The position numbers and the translations under genes were made by a program. Shown here in pieces: positions 19,111 through 27,441 of a stretch of 64,000 nt of DNA. The DNA is from Methylobacterium phyllostachyos (GTDB taxonomy: Bacteria; Pseudomonadota; Alphaproteobacteria; Rhizobiales; Beijerinckiaceae). Numbering within the stretch: the first letter of the stretch is position 1; every line of letters begins with the position of its first letter. The notes below the pieces were generated by a model. The model was given only the letters and a program-made list of their open reading frames with translations, was not told the origin of the DNA and made no database searches. The stretch is taken from assembly GCF_900103445.1 (NCBI RefSeq), contig NZ_FNHS01000003.1:310001-374000 (forward strand). The letters run 5' to 3'.

Positions 19111-20157
19111 ATGGGTCCGCTGACGCACATCCAGCACGTCCTCGCCACGGGCTGGTGGGTCGCCGCCGCCTTCTGCCTCGTGCTCTACGTCGTCCTCGAC
19201 GGCGCGGATCTTGGGGCCGGGATCTTCTCCCTGTTCATCCCCGATCCCGATGAGCGCGGTGCGATCATGCAGGCCATGGCCGGGACCTGGGACGCGAACG
19301 AGACCTGGCTCGTGGTCGCCGGCGGCGTCCTGTTCGGGTCCTTCCCGTTCATCTACGGTTCGGTGCTGAGCTACCTGCTGATCCCGTTCGTCTTCATCCT
19401 ATGGGGCATCCTGACCCGCGCGGTGGCGCTCGAGTTCCGCCACCTCGCCGAGCCGCGCTGGAAGCCGCTCACCGACCGGGCCTTTGGCCTGTCGAGCCTC
19501 GTGGTCACGTTCTTCGGCGGCGTCGCGGTCGGTGCCGTGCTGCACGGCTTCCCGCTCACCGACACCCCCAACACCGTGCCGACCTATGTCGGCGGCGCCT
19601 TCCGGTTCATCAGTCCCTTCAGCGTGTGGACCGGCATCGCCGCGGTGATCGTCGTGTCGCTCGCCGGCGGGCTGTTCGTGCGGGCCCGCTTCGAGCCCCG
19701 CGAGCGCGTGCGCCAGCGCGCCGAGGCCTGGACCGAGATCGTCTTCTACCTCGCGCTGGGCGCGGTGCCGATCTCGGTGGTCCTCATGATGGTGACCTTC
19801 CCCTGGGCGCGGCAGACGTGGTTCGGGCCCGATATCTGGCTCTGGGCGCTGATCCCGCTCGCCGCGATCGGCACGACCTTCCTGATGCGCCGGGCCAACC
19901 GGCGCGACCGGAACCTCGCCGCCCTGCTGTGGCTCGACGCGACCATCGTGATCATGGCCGCCGGCCTGATCGCCACCCTCTGGCCCGCCATCGTGCCGGG
20001 CACCTGGACGATCGACTCCGGGGCGAGCCGGGAGATCACGCTCCTGCGCTTCTACCTGACGCTGGCGTTCCTGTTCCCCGTGACCCTGATGTACAATTGG
20101 TACCAGATCTGGGTCTTCCGGGCGCGCGTCGCGAAGCTCGCCTCCTACCATGGGTGA
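19111..20157 (+). CDS. cydB: cytochrome bd-type ubiquinol oxidase subunit II
   Basis: A 348-residue partner subunit of the bd oxidase. The typical start region WWVAAAFCLVLYVVLDGADLGAGI is followed by the conserved MAGTWDANETWLVVAGG. Later helices include the strongly hydrophobic ITLLRFYLTLAFLFPVTLMYNWYQIWVF C-terminus. The ATG at 19111, four bases after the cydA stop, has AGGTAAG ahead of it. The last eight bases overlap the next small gene. The subunit carries no heme ligands itself but is needed for assembly and, in relatives, forms the proton or oxygen channel. Confidence 0.95.
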   Translation: MGPLTHIQHVLATGWWVAAAFCLVLYVVLDGADLGAGIFSLFIPDPDERGAIMQAMAGTWDANETWLVVAGGVLFGSFPFIYGSVLSYLLIPFVFILWGILTRAVALEFRHLAEPRWKPLTDRAFGLSSLVVTFFGGVAVGAVLHGFPLTDTPNTVPTYVGGAFRFISPFSVWTGIAAVIVVSLAGGLFVRARFEPRERVRQRAEAWTEIVFYLALGAVPISVVLMMVTFPWARQTWFGPDIWLWALIPLAAIGTTFLMRRANRRDRNLAALLWLDATIVIMAAGLIATLWPAIVPGTWTIDSGASREITLLRFYLTLAFLFPVTLMYNWYQIWVFRARVAKLASYHG

Positions 20158-20419
20158 GCGGCCGCCGGGCTCGACCGATCCGCATGGTGCCGACCGGCTG
20201 CGGATCCTGGGGCGGGTCCTCTGGAATCTCCGGATGCTCGGCCTGTTCCTCGTCGGTCCCGGGCTCGGCGTCGCCCTCGTCGACGCGATCTTCGGCCTCG
20301 CGCCGCACCTCTACGGGGCGGCTGCAGGAATGTTCGGGCTCACCCTCGCCCTGTTCGCCCTGCTGGCGCGAGGGGAGTGGCGCCGCCTGTCCGCCGCGGC
20401 GGGGCGACACCGGGCATGA
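20150..20419 (+). CDS. small two-helix membrane protein within the cyd operon
   Basis: An 89-residue protein encoded between cydB and cydD, overlapping cydB by eight bases and cydD by an ATGA, so all three are translationally linked. Two hydrophobic helices are visible (about residues 30-50, LGLFLVGPGLGVALVDAIFG, and 56-74, YGAAAGMFGLTLALFALLA). It is clearly longer than the 30-40-residue CydX/YbgT subunit, and it is not recognisably YbgE. Position strongly suggests an accessory or assembly subunit of the bd oxidase, but no family assignment is made. Confidence 0.7.
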   Translation: MGERPPGSTDPHGADRLRILGRVLWNLRMLGLFLVGPGLGVALVDAIFGLAPHLYGAAAGMFGLTLALFALLARGEWRRLSAAAGRHRA

Positions 20420-22170
20420 AGCGCGCCGCCCCCATCCGGCCGGCAATGCGGCGGCGGCTCGATGGCTGGCTGCGGGGGGAATCGCGCTGTGCCCGCGTCC
20501 CGCTCCGCGTCTCGGTCGCCGCGGGTCTGGCAGGCGGTGTCGCGCTGATCGGGCAATGCTGGCTGCTCGCGCGGATCGTGGATGCGCTGGCGCTCGACCA
20601 CGGCGGGCTCTCCGAGATTGCTCCGTGCCTATACCTGTTGCTGCTCACCGTCGGGCTCCGCGTGGCCGCGACCGTCGTGGCGGAGCGAGCCGCCTTCGAG
20701 GCCGGCGCTCGGATGCGGGACTCGTTGCGCGAGCGGCTCGTCGCGCACGCCGCCACACTGGGTCCTACCTGGGCGCGCACGCACCGCGCCGGGGAGGTCG
20801 TGGGGACCTGGCTCGACGCCACGGAGAGCGTCGGACGGTATTGCTCAGGCTACCTGCCCCAGGCGGCGCTCGCCGCCCTGATCCCGCTGGCCATCCTGGC
20901 CTTCGTCATCCCGACCGACTGGGTGTCGGGCCTGATCATGGCGCTGTCGGCGCCGCTCGTGCCGCTGTTCATGATCCTGATCGGCAAGGGGACGGAGGCC
21001 CTGAACCAGGCGCAGTGGCGGCGACTCGCGCATCTCGGCGGCCACCTGTTCGACGCCGTCGAGGGGCTGACGACGCTCAAGCTGTTCGGTGCGAGCCGCG
21101 CCGAGGCGGACGCGGTGGCGACTCTTTCCGACACCTACCGGCGCGCCACGATGGCGGTGCTGCGCGTCGCCTTCCTCTCCTCGCTGGTGCTGGAATTCCT
21201 CGCGACGCTCTCGATCGCCATGGTCGCCGTCTATATCGGCTTCCGGCTCTATTACGGCGCGATGCACCTGCTTCCTGGCTTGGCGGTGCTGATGATCGCG
21301 CCGGAATTCTTTCGCGTGCTGCGCGCCCTGGGGTCGCAATACCATGCGCGCATGGAGGCGGTCGCCGCCGGGGAGGCGATCCTGGCGCTGCTGGAGACGC
21401 CGCCGCCACCGGCCCCCGCCGGCACGCGGGACCTGCCGGGGCCGGTCCGCACGGTACGGTTCGAGCAGGTCTGGTTCGGCCACGGGGCAGCGCCGGTCCT
21501 GCGCGGCGTCGACCTTGCTCTGGCGCGCGGGCGCTGCGTCGCCATCGTCGGCGCCTCGGGCGCGGGCAAGACGACGATGGCCGATCTCCTGCTCGGCTTC
21601 CTCGCCCCCGATTCGGGGCGCATCACCGTCGATGGCCTCGACCTCGCCGCCATCCGCCCGGAATCCTGGCGGGCGCGGATCGCGTGGCTGCCGCAGCGAC
21701 CGGTTCTGTTCCACGGCACGATCCGCGACAACATCCGGCTCGGCCGACCCGATGCGGACGAGGCGGCCCTCCGGCAGGCCGTCGCGCGGGCCGGCGCCGA
21801 GGGGCTGATCGCAGAACTTCCCGACGGGTACGACACCGTCGTGGGCGATCGGGGGCAGGATCTCTCCGGCGGGGAGATCCAGCGGGTCGCCCTGGCGCGG
21901 GCCTTCCTGCGCGGGGCGGACCTCCTCGTGCTCGACGAGCCGGCCACCGGTCTCGACGCCGCCAACGCGGCCCTGATCGCCGCGAGCGTCCGGGCGCTCT
22001 GCGCAGACTGCGCCGTGCTGGTGATCGCGCACGACACCCTGTCGGTACGCGGCGCCGACGCCGTCTTCCGGTTGACGGATGGCCGTCTCGTGCCGGTCAC
22101 TCGCCCCGGTGACGCGACGGGCGCCGCGGCTCCGCCGACCCCCGCACACCACGCGGCGGCGCTGCCATGA
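20416..22170 (+). CDS. cydD: thiol reductant ABC exporter subunit CydD
   Basis: A 584-residue half-transporter with an N-terminal six-helix membrane domain (about residues 20-310) and a C-terminal ATPase. Walker A is GASGAGKTTM, the signature is LSGGEIQRVALARAFL and Walker B is LLVLDEP. CydDC exports glutathione and cysteine to the periplasm, which is needed to assemble cytochrome bd. It starts by ATGA overlap with the small membrane protein gene and overlaps cydC by four bases. The membrane-domain motif GLTTLKLFGAS is typical of CydD. Confidence 0.92.
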   Translation: MKRAAPIRPAMRRRLDGWLRGESRCARVPLRVSVAAGLAGGVALIGQCWLLARIVDALALDHGGLSEIAPCLYLLLLTVGLRVAATVVAERAAFEAGARMRDSLRERLVAHAATLGPTWARTHRAGEVVGTWLDATESVGRYCSGYLPQAALAALIPLAILAFVIPTDWVSGLIMALSAPLVPLFMILIGKGTEALNQAQWRRLAHLGGHLFDAVEGLTTLKLFGASRAEADAVATLSDTYRRATMAVLRVAFLSSLVLEFLATLSIAMVAVYIGFRLYYGAMHLLPGLAVLMIAPEFFRVLRALGSQYHARMEAVAAGEAILALLETPPPPAPAGTRDLPGPVRTVRFEQVWFGHGAAPVLRGVDLALARGRCVAIVGASGAGKTTMADLLLGFLAPDSGRITVDGLDLAAIRPESWRARIAWLPQRPVLFHGTIRDNIRLGRPDADEAALRQAVARAGAEGLIAELPDGYDTVVGDRGQDLSGGEIQRVALARAFLRGADLLVLDEPATGLDAANAALIAASVRALCADCAVLVIAHDTLSVRGADAVFRLTDGRLVPVTRPGDATGAAAPPTPAHHAAALP

Positions 22171-23852
22171 GGACCGCGTGGCGCCTGCTCGCGCTCTGCC
22201 GGCCGCACCTCCCCCTGCTCCTGGCGGGCATCGCGCTGAACGTCGGCGTGGTCCTGGCCAATGTCGGGCTCTTGGCCCTGGCCGGCTGGTTCATCACGGC
22301 GATGGCGCTGGCCGGCCAGGGACTCGCCCCGATCGAGTATTTCGCGCCCGCGGCGGCGATCCGCGGCCTCGCCCTGCTGCGGACCGGCGGCCGGTATCTC
22401 GAGCGCCTGGTGACGCACGAGGCGACGTTCCACCTGCTGGCGACCCTGCGGGTCTGGCTCTACCGGCGCCTGGAGCCGCTGGCGCCGGCCCGGCTGCAGA
22501 CGCATCGCGGCGGCGACCTCCTGAGCCGGCTCCGCAGCGACGTCGACAGCCTCGAGAACTTCTACCTGCGCGTACTGGCGCCGACCGTCGCGGCCGTGCT
22601 GAGCGGGCTGCTCCTGGTCGCGTTCCTCGCCCTGTACGATCCCCCGGCCGCCGTCGCGCTGGCACTCGGCTTGACCATCGCCGGCCTCTGCATCCCGGTG
22701 GCGTCCGAGCGCATGGGCCGCGCCCCTGGACGCCGGGCCGTCGCGGTCCGCGCCGACCTGCGCAGCGACATGACCGACCTGCTCCGCGGCCTCGGCGATC
22801 TCACGGTCTGCGGCGGCGTGGAGGACCGCGCCGCCGCGATCCGCGCGCGCGGGCAGGCTCTGACCGCCGCCCAGCGCCGCCAGGCCCGGCTCGGCATCCT
22901 CGGCGGCGGCCTGTCGGGCGCGACCGCGACGCTGACGCTGGCGGGGGCGCTGTGCCTCATGGTGCCGGCCCTGCGCGCGGCGACGCTCACCGGCCCGGAA
23001 CTGGCCATGGCGGCCTTCCTCGTGCTCGCCGCCTTCGAGGCGGTGGCGCCCCTGCCGGCGGCGTTCCAAGCCCTCGGCGAGACGCTGGCGGCCGCCCGGC
23101 GCATCTTCGCGCTGGTCGATGCGGCGCCCGCCGTCACCGAGCCGCGGCAGGGCGCGCCGCTGCCGTCGCGCTTCGACATCGCCATCCGCGGACTCCGGCT
23201 GCGGTACGCCGAGACGGCGCCCTGGGCGCTTGACGGCCTCGACCTCGACGTGCCGGAGGGCGGCCGGCTGGGCATCGTCGGGGCGAGCGGCGCCGGCAAG
23301 ACGAGCCTGTTCAACGTGCTGCTCCGGTTCTGGGACTATCAGGCGGGCAACGTCACGATCGGCGGCGTGCCGCTGCGGGACCTCGACGGCGACACGGCGC
23401 GCGGGCTCTACAGCGTCGTCGCCCAGCACACCCACCTGTTCAACGCCAGCATCCGCGACAACCTCCGGATCGCCCGCCCGGAGGCGAGCCCCGCCGAACT
23501 CCACGCGGCGCTCCGTCGGGCCCATCTCGCCGACACGGTCGCGGCGTTCGACGACGACCTCGACACGATGGTCGGCGAGAACGGCGCACGCCTGTCGGGC
23601 GGCCAAGCCCGGCGCCTCGCGATCGCCCGCGCCTTCCTGAGGGACGCGCCCATCCTGCTCCTCGACGAACCGACCGAGGGTCTCGATGCGGATTCCGAGC
23701 AGGCCGTTCTCGACGGGCTTCGCGCGCTGATGGTCGGGCGGACGACGGTGCTGATTACGCATCGGCGAGCGGCTTTGCGCGACATGGATGCCGTGATCAG
23801 CCTGTCCGCGGGGAAGGCGTGCAGCGCGCCGCCCGATTGGGCACTCCGCTGA
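22167..23852 (+). CDS. cydC: thiol reductant ABC exporter subunit CydC
   Basis: A 561-residue partner of CydD. The membrane domain begins LLALCRPHLPLLLAGIALN and includes GWFITAMALAG and LSRLRSDVDSLENFYLRV, both characteristic of CydC. The ATPase has Walker A GASGAGKTSLFN, signature LSGGQARRLAIARAFL and Walker B ILLLDEPTEGLD. It is the last gene of the cyd operon. A bulged hairpin lies just past the stop, and the next gene is on the opposite strand. Confidence 0.92.
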   Translation: MRTAWRLLALCRPHLPLLLAGIALNVGVVLANVGLLALAGWFITAMALAGQGLAPIEYFAPAAAIRGLALLRTGGRYLERLVTHEATFHLLATLRVWLYRRLEPLAPARLQTHRGGDLLSRLRSDVDSLENFYLRVLAPTVAAVLSGLLLVAFLALYDPPAAVALALGLTIAGLCIPVASERMGRAPGRRAVAVRADLRSDMTDLLRGLGDLTVCGGVEDRAAAIRARGQALTAAQRRQARLGILGGGLSGATATLTLAGALCLMVPALRAATLTGPELAMAAFLVLAAFEAVAPLPAAFQALGETLAAARRIFALVDAAPAVTEPRQGAPLPSRFDIAIRGLRLRYAETAPWALDGLDLDVPEGGRLGIVGASGAGKTSLFNVLLRFWDYQAGNVTIGGVPLRDLDGDTARGLYSVVAQHTHLFNASIRDNLRIARPEASPAELHAALRRAHLADTVAAFDDDLDTMVGENGARLSGGQARRLAIARAFLRDAPILLLDEPTEGLDADSEQAVLDGLRALMVGRTTVLITHRRAALRDMDAVISLSAGKACSAPPDWALR

Positions 23853-23855
23853 GAT

Positions 23856-23878
23856 TCACGCACACGAGCGTGGCGTGA
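23856..23878 (+). terminator. possible terminator hairpin after cydC
   Basis: TCACGC-A-CAC pairs with GTG-GCGTGA around a GAGC loop (9 bp with one bulged A). It starts three bases past the cydC stop, between convergent genes. No T-run follows, so this is only a plausible terminator. Confidence 0.35.
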
Positions 23879-23922
23879 GGGTTCAGGTGTCCAACACCGA
23901 TGCGGTCAAAGATCTGCTGCGT

Positions 23923-24273
23923 TCAGTGGCAGAAGCGTTCGACTTGCCAACCGATCCCCCCGGGCTGGTCGGCCCTGAAGCAATCCGTGAGTTTGGGCCT
24001 GTCCTTATGCGAGATGTCGATCTGAGGACCGTGAACGACCAAGTCCCGCACGTAACCCTCGGCACCGCTGTAGCGGACCCGACACCATTGTCCGTCGCAC
24101 GAGAGCACGTCGAGACTCGCCTGAGTCTGCACCTCATCGAGAACGCGGGCCGTATACCGAGGGGCCTGATAGAAATACGTGTCGAACCTGGCCTTTGCCG
24201 GCTCCGCGCAAGTCGAATCCATGAGGCTTACCAGAAGGGCGAAGGAAACGAGCCCTTTTTGACAGAGCGTCAT
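23923..24273 (-). CDS. exported SH3-like domain protein
   Basis: A 116-residue secreted protein. The chosen start (ATG at 24273) gives a classical signal peptide, CQKGLVSFALLVSLMDSTCA, cut before EPAKARFD; a longer frame upstream to 24345 would bury it. The mature domain resembles bacterial SH3 repeats: YTARVLDEVQTQASLDVLSC followed by GQWCRVRYSGAEGYVRDLVV. Four cysteines in the mature part could form disulfides. Such proteins usually bind peptidoglycan or protein partners in the periplasm. It is divergent from pufL, sharing a 146-base promoter region, but there is no evidence of a photosynthetic role. Confidence 0.7.
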   Translation of the reverse strand: MTLCQKGLVSFALLVSLMDSTCAEPAKARFDTYFYQAPRYTARVLDEVQTQASLDVLSCDGQWCRVRYSGAEGYVRDLVVHGPQIDISHKDRPKLTDCFRADQPGGIGWQVERFCH

Positions 24274-24419
24274 GCGATGACTCGATCCGCGGTGCTGGGA
24301 AGTGTTGCGCCTGAACCAAGATAGCGCGCCTCGCCACTGCGGCATTGATAATTGTTAATGCTCGTTGGCAGATCAAAGCGTCAATTTGGATTGACACATC
24401 GGTGGCTGGGGATGGCTGC
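24274..24419. promoter_or_regulatory. divergent promoter region of the pufLMC-puhAB operon
   Basis: This 146-base spacer must hold the promoter of the reaction-centre operon and that of the SH3-protein gene. It is AT-richer around 24340-24395 (ttgataattgttaatgctcg). At 24380-24395 lies a 6-bp inverted repeat, GTCAAT-TTGG-ATTGAC, which overlaps a TTGACA and ends 24 bases before the pufL start. One near match to the PpsR/CrtJ consensus TGT-N12-ACA occurs (tgttaatgctcgttggca, last triplet GCA). Binding by any regulator is inference. Confidence 0.45.
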
Positions 24420-25259
24420 ATGGCGATGCTCTCGTTCGAGCGAAAATACCGGATCGCCGGCGGTACGCTGGTGGGCGGCAGCCTGTTCGATTTCTGGGTC
24501 GGGCCGTTCTATGTCGGCTTTTTCGGCGTCACGACGGCGATCTTCGCCCTCCTCGGCACGTTGCTCATCATCTACGGGGCCGCCATCGGTCCGACCTGGG
24601 CGCTGTTCCAGATCAGCATCGATCCGCCGCCGATCGCCGACGGGCTCGCCTTCGCACCGCTGAAGCATGGCGGCCTCTGGCAGATCATCACGATCTGCGC
24701 GCTGGGGGCGTTCATCTCCTGGGCGCTCCGACAGGTCGAGATCTGCCGGAAACTCGGCATCGGCTACCACGTGCCGGCAGCCTTCTCCTTCGCGATCCTC
24801 GCCTACGCGGCGCTCAACGTCTTCCGGCCGATTCTGCTCGGCGCCTGGGGTTACGGTTTCCCGTACGGGATCATGAGCCATCTCGATTGGGTTTCGAACG
24901 TCGGCTACCAGCACCTCCATTTCCACTACAATCCCGCGCACATGATCGCGGTGACCTGCTTCTTCACCACGACCTTCGCGCTCGGCCTTCATGCCGGCGA
25001 GATCCTGTCGGCGGCCAATCCCGGCAAGGGAAAGCCCGTCAAATACGGCGCGTACGAGAGCGCCTACTTCCGCGATACGATCACGTACTCGATCGGCGAG
25101 ATCGGCATCCACCGGCTCGGCTACTTCCTCGCCCTGAATGCCGGGCTGTGGAGTGCGATCTGCATGATCATCTCGGGGCCGTTCTGGACCCAGGGCTGGC
25201 CCTACTGGTGGGATTGGTACCTGAACCTGCCGATCTGGAGCACCGGCGGCCAGCTCTAG
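24420..25259 (+). CDS. pufL: photosynthetic reaction centre L subunit
   Basis: A 279-residue five-helix membrane protein of the purple-bacterial type II reaction centre, carrying half the special pair. The start [11 protein letters not shown] matches the family N-terminus exactly where expected, followed by [20 protein letters not shown]. All key ligands are intact (numbering with Met): H154 for the accessory bacteriochlorophyll, H169 near the special pair, H174 (NPAHM) for special-pair magnesium, and H191 and H231 (GIHRLG) for the non-heme iron. It heads the pufL-pufM-pufC-puhA-puhB operon. No pufB or pufA genes precede it, which is the usual arrangement in purple bacteria. Confidence 0.97.
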   Translation: MAMLSFERKYRIAGGTLVGGSLFDFWVGPFYVGFFGVTTAIFALLGTLLIIYGAAIGPTWALFQISIDPPPIADGLAFAPLKHGGLWQIITICALGAFISWALRQVEICRKLGIGYHVPAAFSFAILAYAALNVFRPILLGAWGYGFPYGIMSHLDWVSNVGYQHLHFHYNPAHMIAVTCFFTTTFALGLHAGEILSAANPGKGKPVKYGAYESAYFRDTITYSIGEIGIHRLGYFLALNAGLWSAICMIISGPFWTQGWPYWWDWYLNLPIWSTGGQL

Positions 25260-25315
25260 CCGCGCCGGACGCCGCCCAGCCTCGCCCGCACGACACCCCT
25301 TCGGAGACCACTTGG

Positions 25316-26317
25316 ATGCCGCAGTTCCACACTCTGTGGACGCATATCGAGCTGCGCGGTCCCGATGAGGCGGGCCCCCCGCTGCAGATCGGTTCCCCCG
25401 GCCGGATCGGGAAGCCGTTCCACTCGCAATGGCTCGGCCGCATCGGCGAGATGCAGGTGCTGCCGACCCATCTCGGGCCGACAGGCGTCGCCTCGCTCCT
25501 CTGCGGCTTCATCGCCATCGAGATCATCGGCCTGAACATGCTGGCCTCGGTGGATTGGAATCCGATCCGGTTCATCCGCCTGCTGCCGTTCCTGTCCCTC
25601 CGCCCACCCCCGGCCAAATACGGGCTCGATCCGTTCCCGCCCCTGCGCGAGGGCGGCTGGTGGCTGATGGCCGGGTTCTTCCTCACCGCCGCGATCCTGC
25701 TGTGGTGGGTGAAGATGTACCGCCGCGCCCGGGCGCTCGGCATGGGCACCCACATCCCGTGGTGCTTCGCGAGCGCGATCTGGCTCTACCTCGTCCTCGG
25801 CTTCTTCCGGCCGATCGCCATGGGCTCGTGGTCGGAGGCGGTGCCGTTCGGGGTCATCCCGCACCTCAACTGGACGGCGACGCTGTCGGTCCGGTACGGC
25901 AACCTCTTCTACAACCCGTTCCACATGCTCTCGATCTCGTTCCTCTATGGATCGACGATGCTGTTTGCGATGCATGCCGGCACGATCCTGGCGGTGACGC
26001 CGCTCGGCGGCGAGCGGGAGACACACCAGATCGTCGATCGCGGCACGGCGGCCGAGCGCGCGGCGCTGTTCTGGCGCTGGACCATGGGCTTCAACGCCAC
26101 CTACGAGTCGATCCACCGCTGGCTGTACTGGTTCGCCACCCTGGTCACGCTGACCGGCGGCATCGGCATCCTGGCCACCGGCACCCTCGTCGACAACTGG
26201 TACCTCTGGGGCGTCAAGAACGGGCTCGCGCCGCAATATCGGCCCGCGCCGGGCCTGCCCGCCGCGCCGCCGCCCGAAGCCCTGAAGCACATGCAGGACA
26301 AGGTGCTCGGACGATGA
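25316..26317 (+). CDS. pufM: photosynthetic reaction centre M subunit
   Basis: A 333-residue partner of PufL. Ligands are conserved: H183 for the accessory bacteriochlorophyll (PHLNWT), H203 for the special pair (YNPFHM), and H220, E235 and H267 for the non-heme iron ([24 protein letters not shown]). [20 protein letters not shown] is a near-perfect match to the family. It begins 56 bases after pufL and its stop overlaps pufC (ATGA). The N-terminal 50 residues are rather divergent. A C-terminal tail (about residues 308-333, [20 protein letters not shown]) extends past the fifth helix, as in species with a bound tetraheme cytochrome. Confidence 0.97.
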   Translation: MPQFHTLWTHIELRGPDEAGPPLQIGSPGRIGKPFHSQWLGRIGEMQVLPTHLGPTGVASLLCGFIAIEIIGLNMLASVDWNPIRFIRLLPFLSLRPPPAKYGLDPFPPLREGGWWLMAGFFLTAAILLWWVKMYRRARALGMGTHIPWCFASAIWLYLVLGFFRPIAMGSWSEAVPFGVIPHLNWTATLSVRYGNLFYNPFHMLSISFLYGSTMLFAMHAGTILAVTPLGGERETHQIVDRGTAAERAALFWRWTMGFNATYESIHRWLYWFATLVTLTGGIGILATGTLVDNWYLWGVKNGLAPQYRPAPGLPAAPPPEALKHMQDKVLGR

Positions 26318-27441
26318 GGATCGGGCCTCCCCTGCTCGCCGTCGGTGCGGCCTGCGCCGGACTGTTCGCTGTGTTCGTGCCGACCTGGAACCTGCCCACG
26401 AAGGGTACCCAGCTCGGTCCGAACGGCCCCTCCCTGGTGCAGTACGCCCCGACCGGCAGCCCGATCTTCCAGACCCGGAATGGCCCGCCGCCGGCGAACC
26501 CGCCGCTGATCGCCGACACGCGTCCAGCCACGGAGGTCTACAAGAACGTCACGGTGCTGACCGACCTGAATGCCGGCCAGTTCATGCAGTTGCAGCAGGC
26601 GATCACCAACTGGGTCGCCCCGCAGCAGGGCTGCAACTTCTGCCATGCAGGCGCCGACTTCGCCTCGGACGCGAAGCCCACCAAGGGGGCCGCGCGCGAC
26701 ATGATGCGCATGGTCCGCCACCTCAATGCCGACTGGAAGGAGCATGTCGGCGAGGCCGGCGTGACCTGCTGGTCCTGCCACCGGGGCCAGCCGGTCCCGG
26801 CGGAGGTCTGGTTCACGCGCCCACCCCATCCGGAGGGTGCCCATATGGACAAGCCGGAGAACTGGAACGAGGCCGGCGACAGCGTGCGCCAGTTCTTCCC
26901 CAACGACGGCTACGAGCTGTACATCCTGCAGGATACGCCGGGTCTCGCCCAGTCCTACACGGCCTTGCCCAGTGGCCAGGCTGCTGATCAGGTCGTGGTC
27001 AAGCGTCTGTACGAGTACATGATGCAGATGACGTCCGGCATCGGCGTCAACTGCACCTACTGCCACAACTCGCGCGCCTTCTTCGACTGGGGCCAGAGCC
27101 TGCCGGCGCGCTGGACCGGCTATTCCGGCATCCAGATGACCCGCGACATCAACCGCAACGTGCTGCTGCCACTGGCGGCGCGCATGCCGCAGATCCGGGA
27201 CACCGCGGACACCCCCCACGACATCGTCCTGCCCGAGCGCATGCGCGGCCCGCAGCAGGGCAACGGCTTCGTCCTCTGCGCCAGCTGCCACTACGGTCTA
27301 CCCAAGCCCGACGACCACGCCGCGGACCTGCTGAAGGACTTTCCAGGGCTGAAGGGACCCGGCCGCGCGCACGCCGATGCCGGCCCCACGACCGGCACAT
27401 CCGGAGGCCTCACGGCTGCGAGCCAGGGAGATCAGCGGTGA
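26314..27441 (+). CDS. pufC: reaction-centre tetraheme cytochrome c subunit
   Basis: A 375-residue tetraheme cytochrome that re-reduces the photo-oxidised special pair from the periplasmic side. Four CxxCH heme sites are present: C107-H111 (CNFCH), C152-H156 (CWSCH), C247-H251 (CTYCH) and C322-H326 (CASCH). The axial methionines expected in preceding helices are available (for example [19 protein letters not shown]). The N-terminus [20 protein letters not shown] is a signal or anchor; Cys14 is not in an obvious lipobox. The start overlaps pufM by four bases and the end overlaps puhA (GTGA). Confidence 0.95.
   Translation: MRIGPPLLAVGAACAGLFAVFVPTWNLPTKGTQLGPNGPSLVQYAPTGSPIFQTRNGPPPANPPLIADTRPATEVYKNVTVLTDLNAGQFMQLQQAITNWVAPQQGCNFCHAGADFASDAKPTKGAARDMMRMVRHLNADWKEHVGEAGVTCWSCHRGQPVPAEVWFTRPPHPEGAHMDKPENWNEAGDSVRQFFPNDGYELYILQDTPGLAQSYTALPSGQAADQVVVKRLYEYMMQMTSGIGVNCTYCHNSRAFFDWGQSLPARWTGYSGIQMTRDINRNVLLPLAARMPQIRDTADTPHDIVLPERMRGPQQGNGFVLCASCHYGLPKPDDHAADLLKDFPGLKGPGRAHADAGPTTGTSGGLTAASQGDQR

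Noticed and set aside
23875..24324. 149-codon forward frame opposite the SH3-like gene
   Set aside because: The reverse strand has a signal peptide and SH3-like domain; the forward frame has neither recognisable motifs nor a ribosome site.
24340..24365. PpsR/CrtJ site upstream of pufL
   Set aside because: The best match (TGT-N12-GCA) misses the consensus ACA, there is no second site, and no ppsR gene is in view, so it is not called as a feature.
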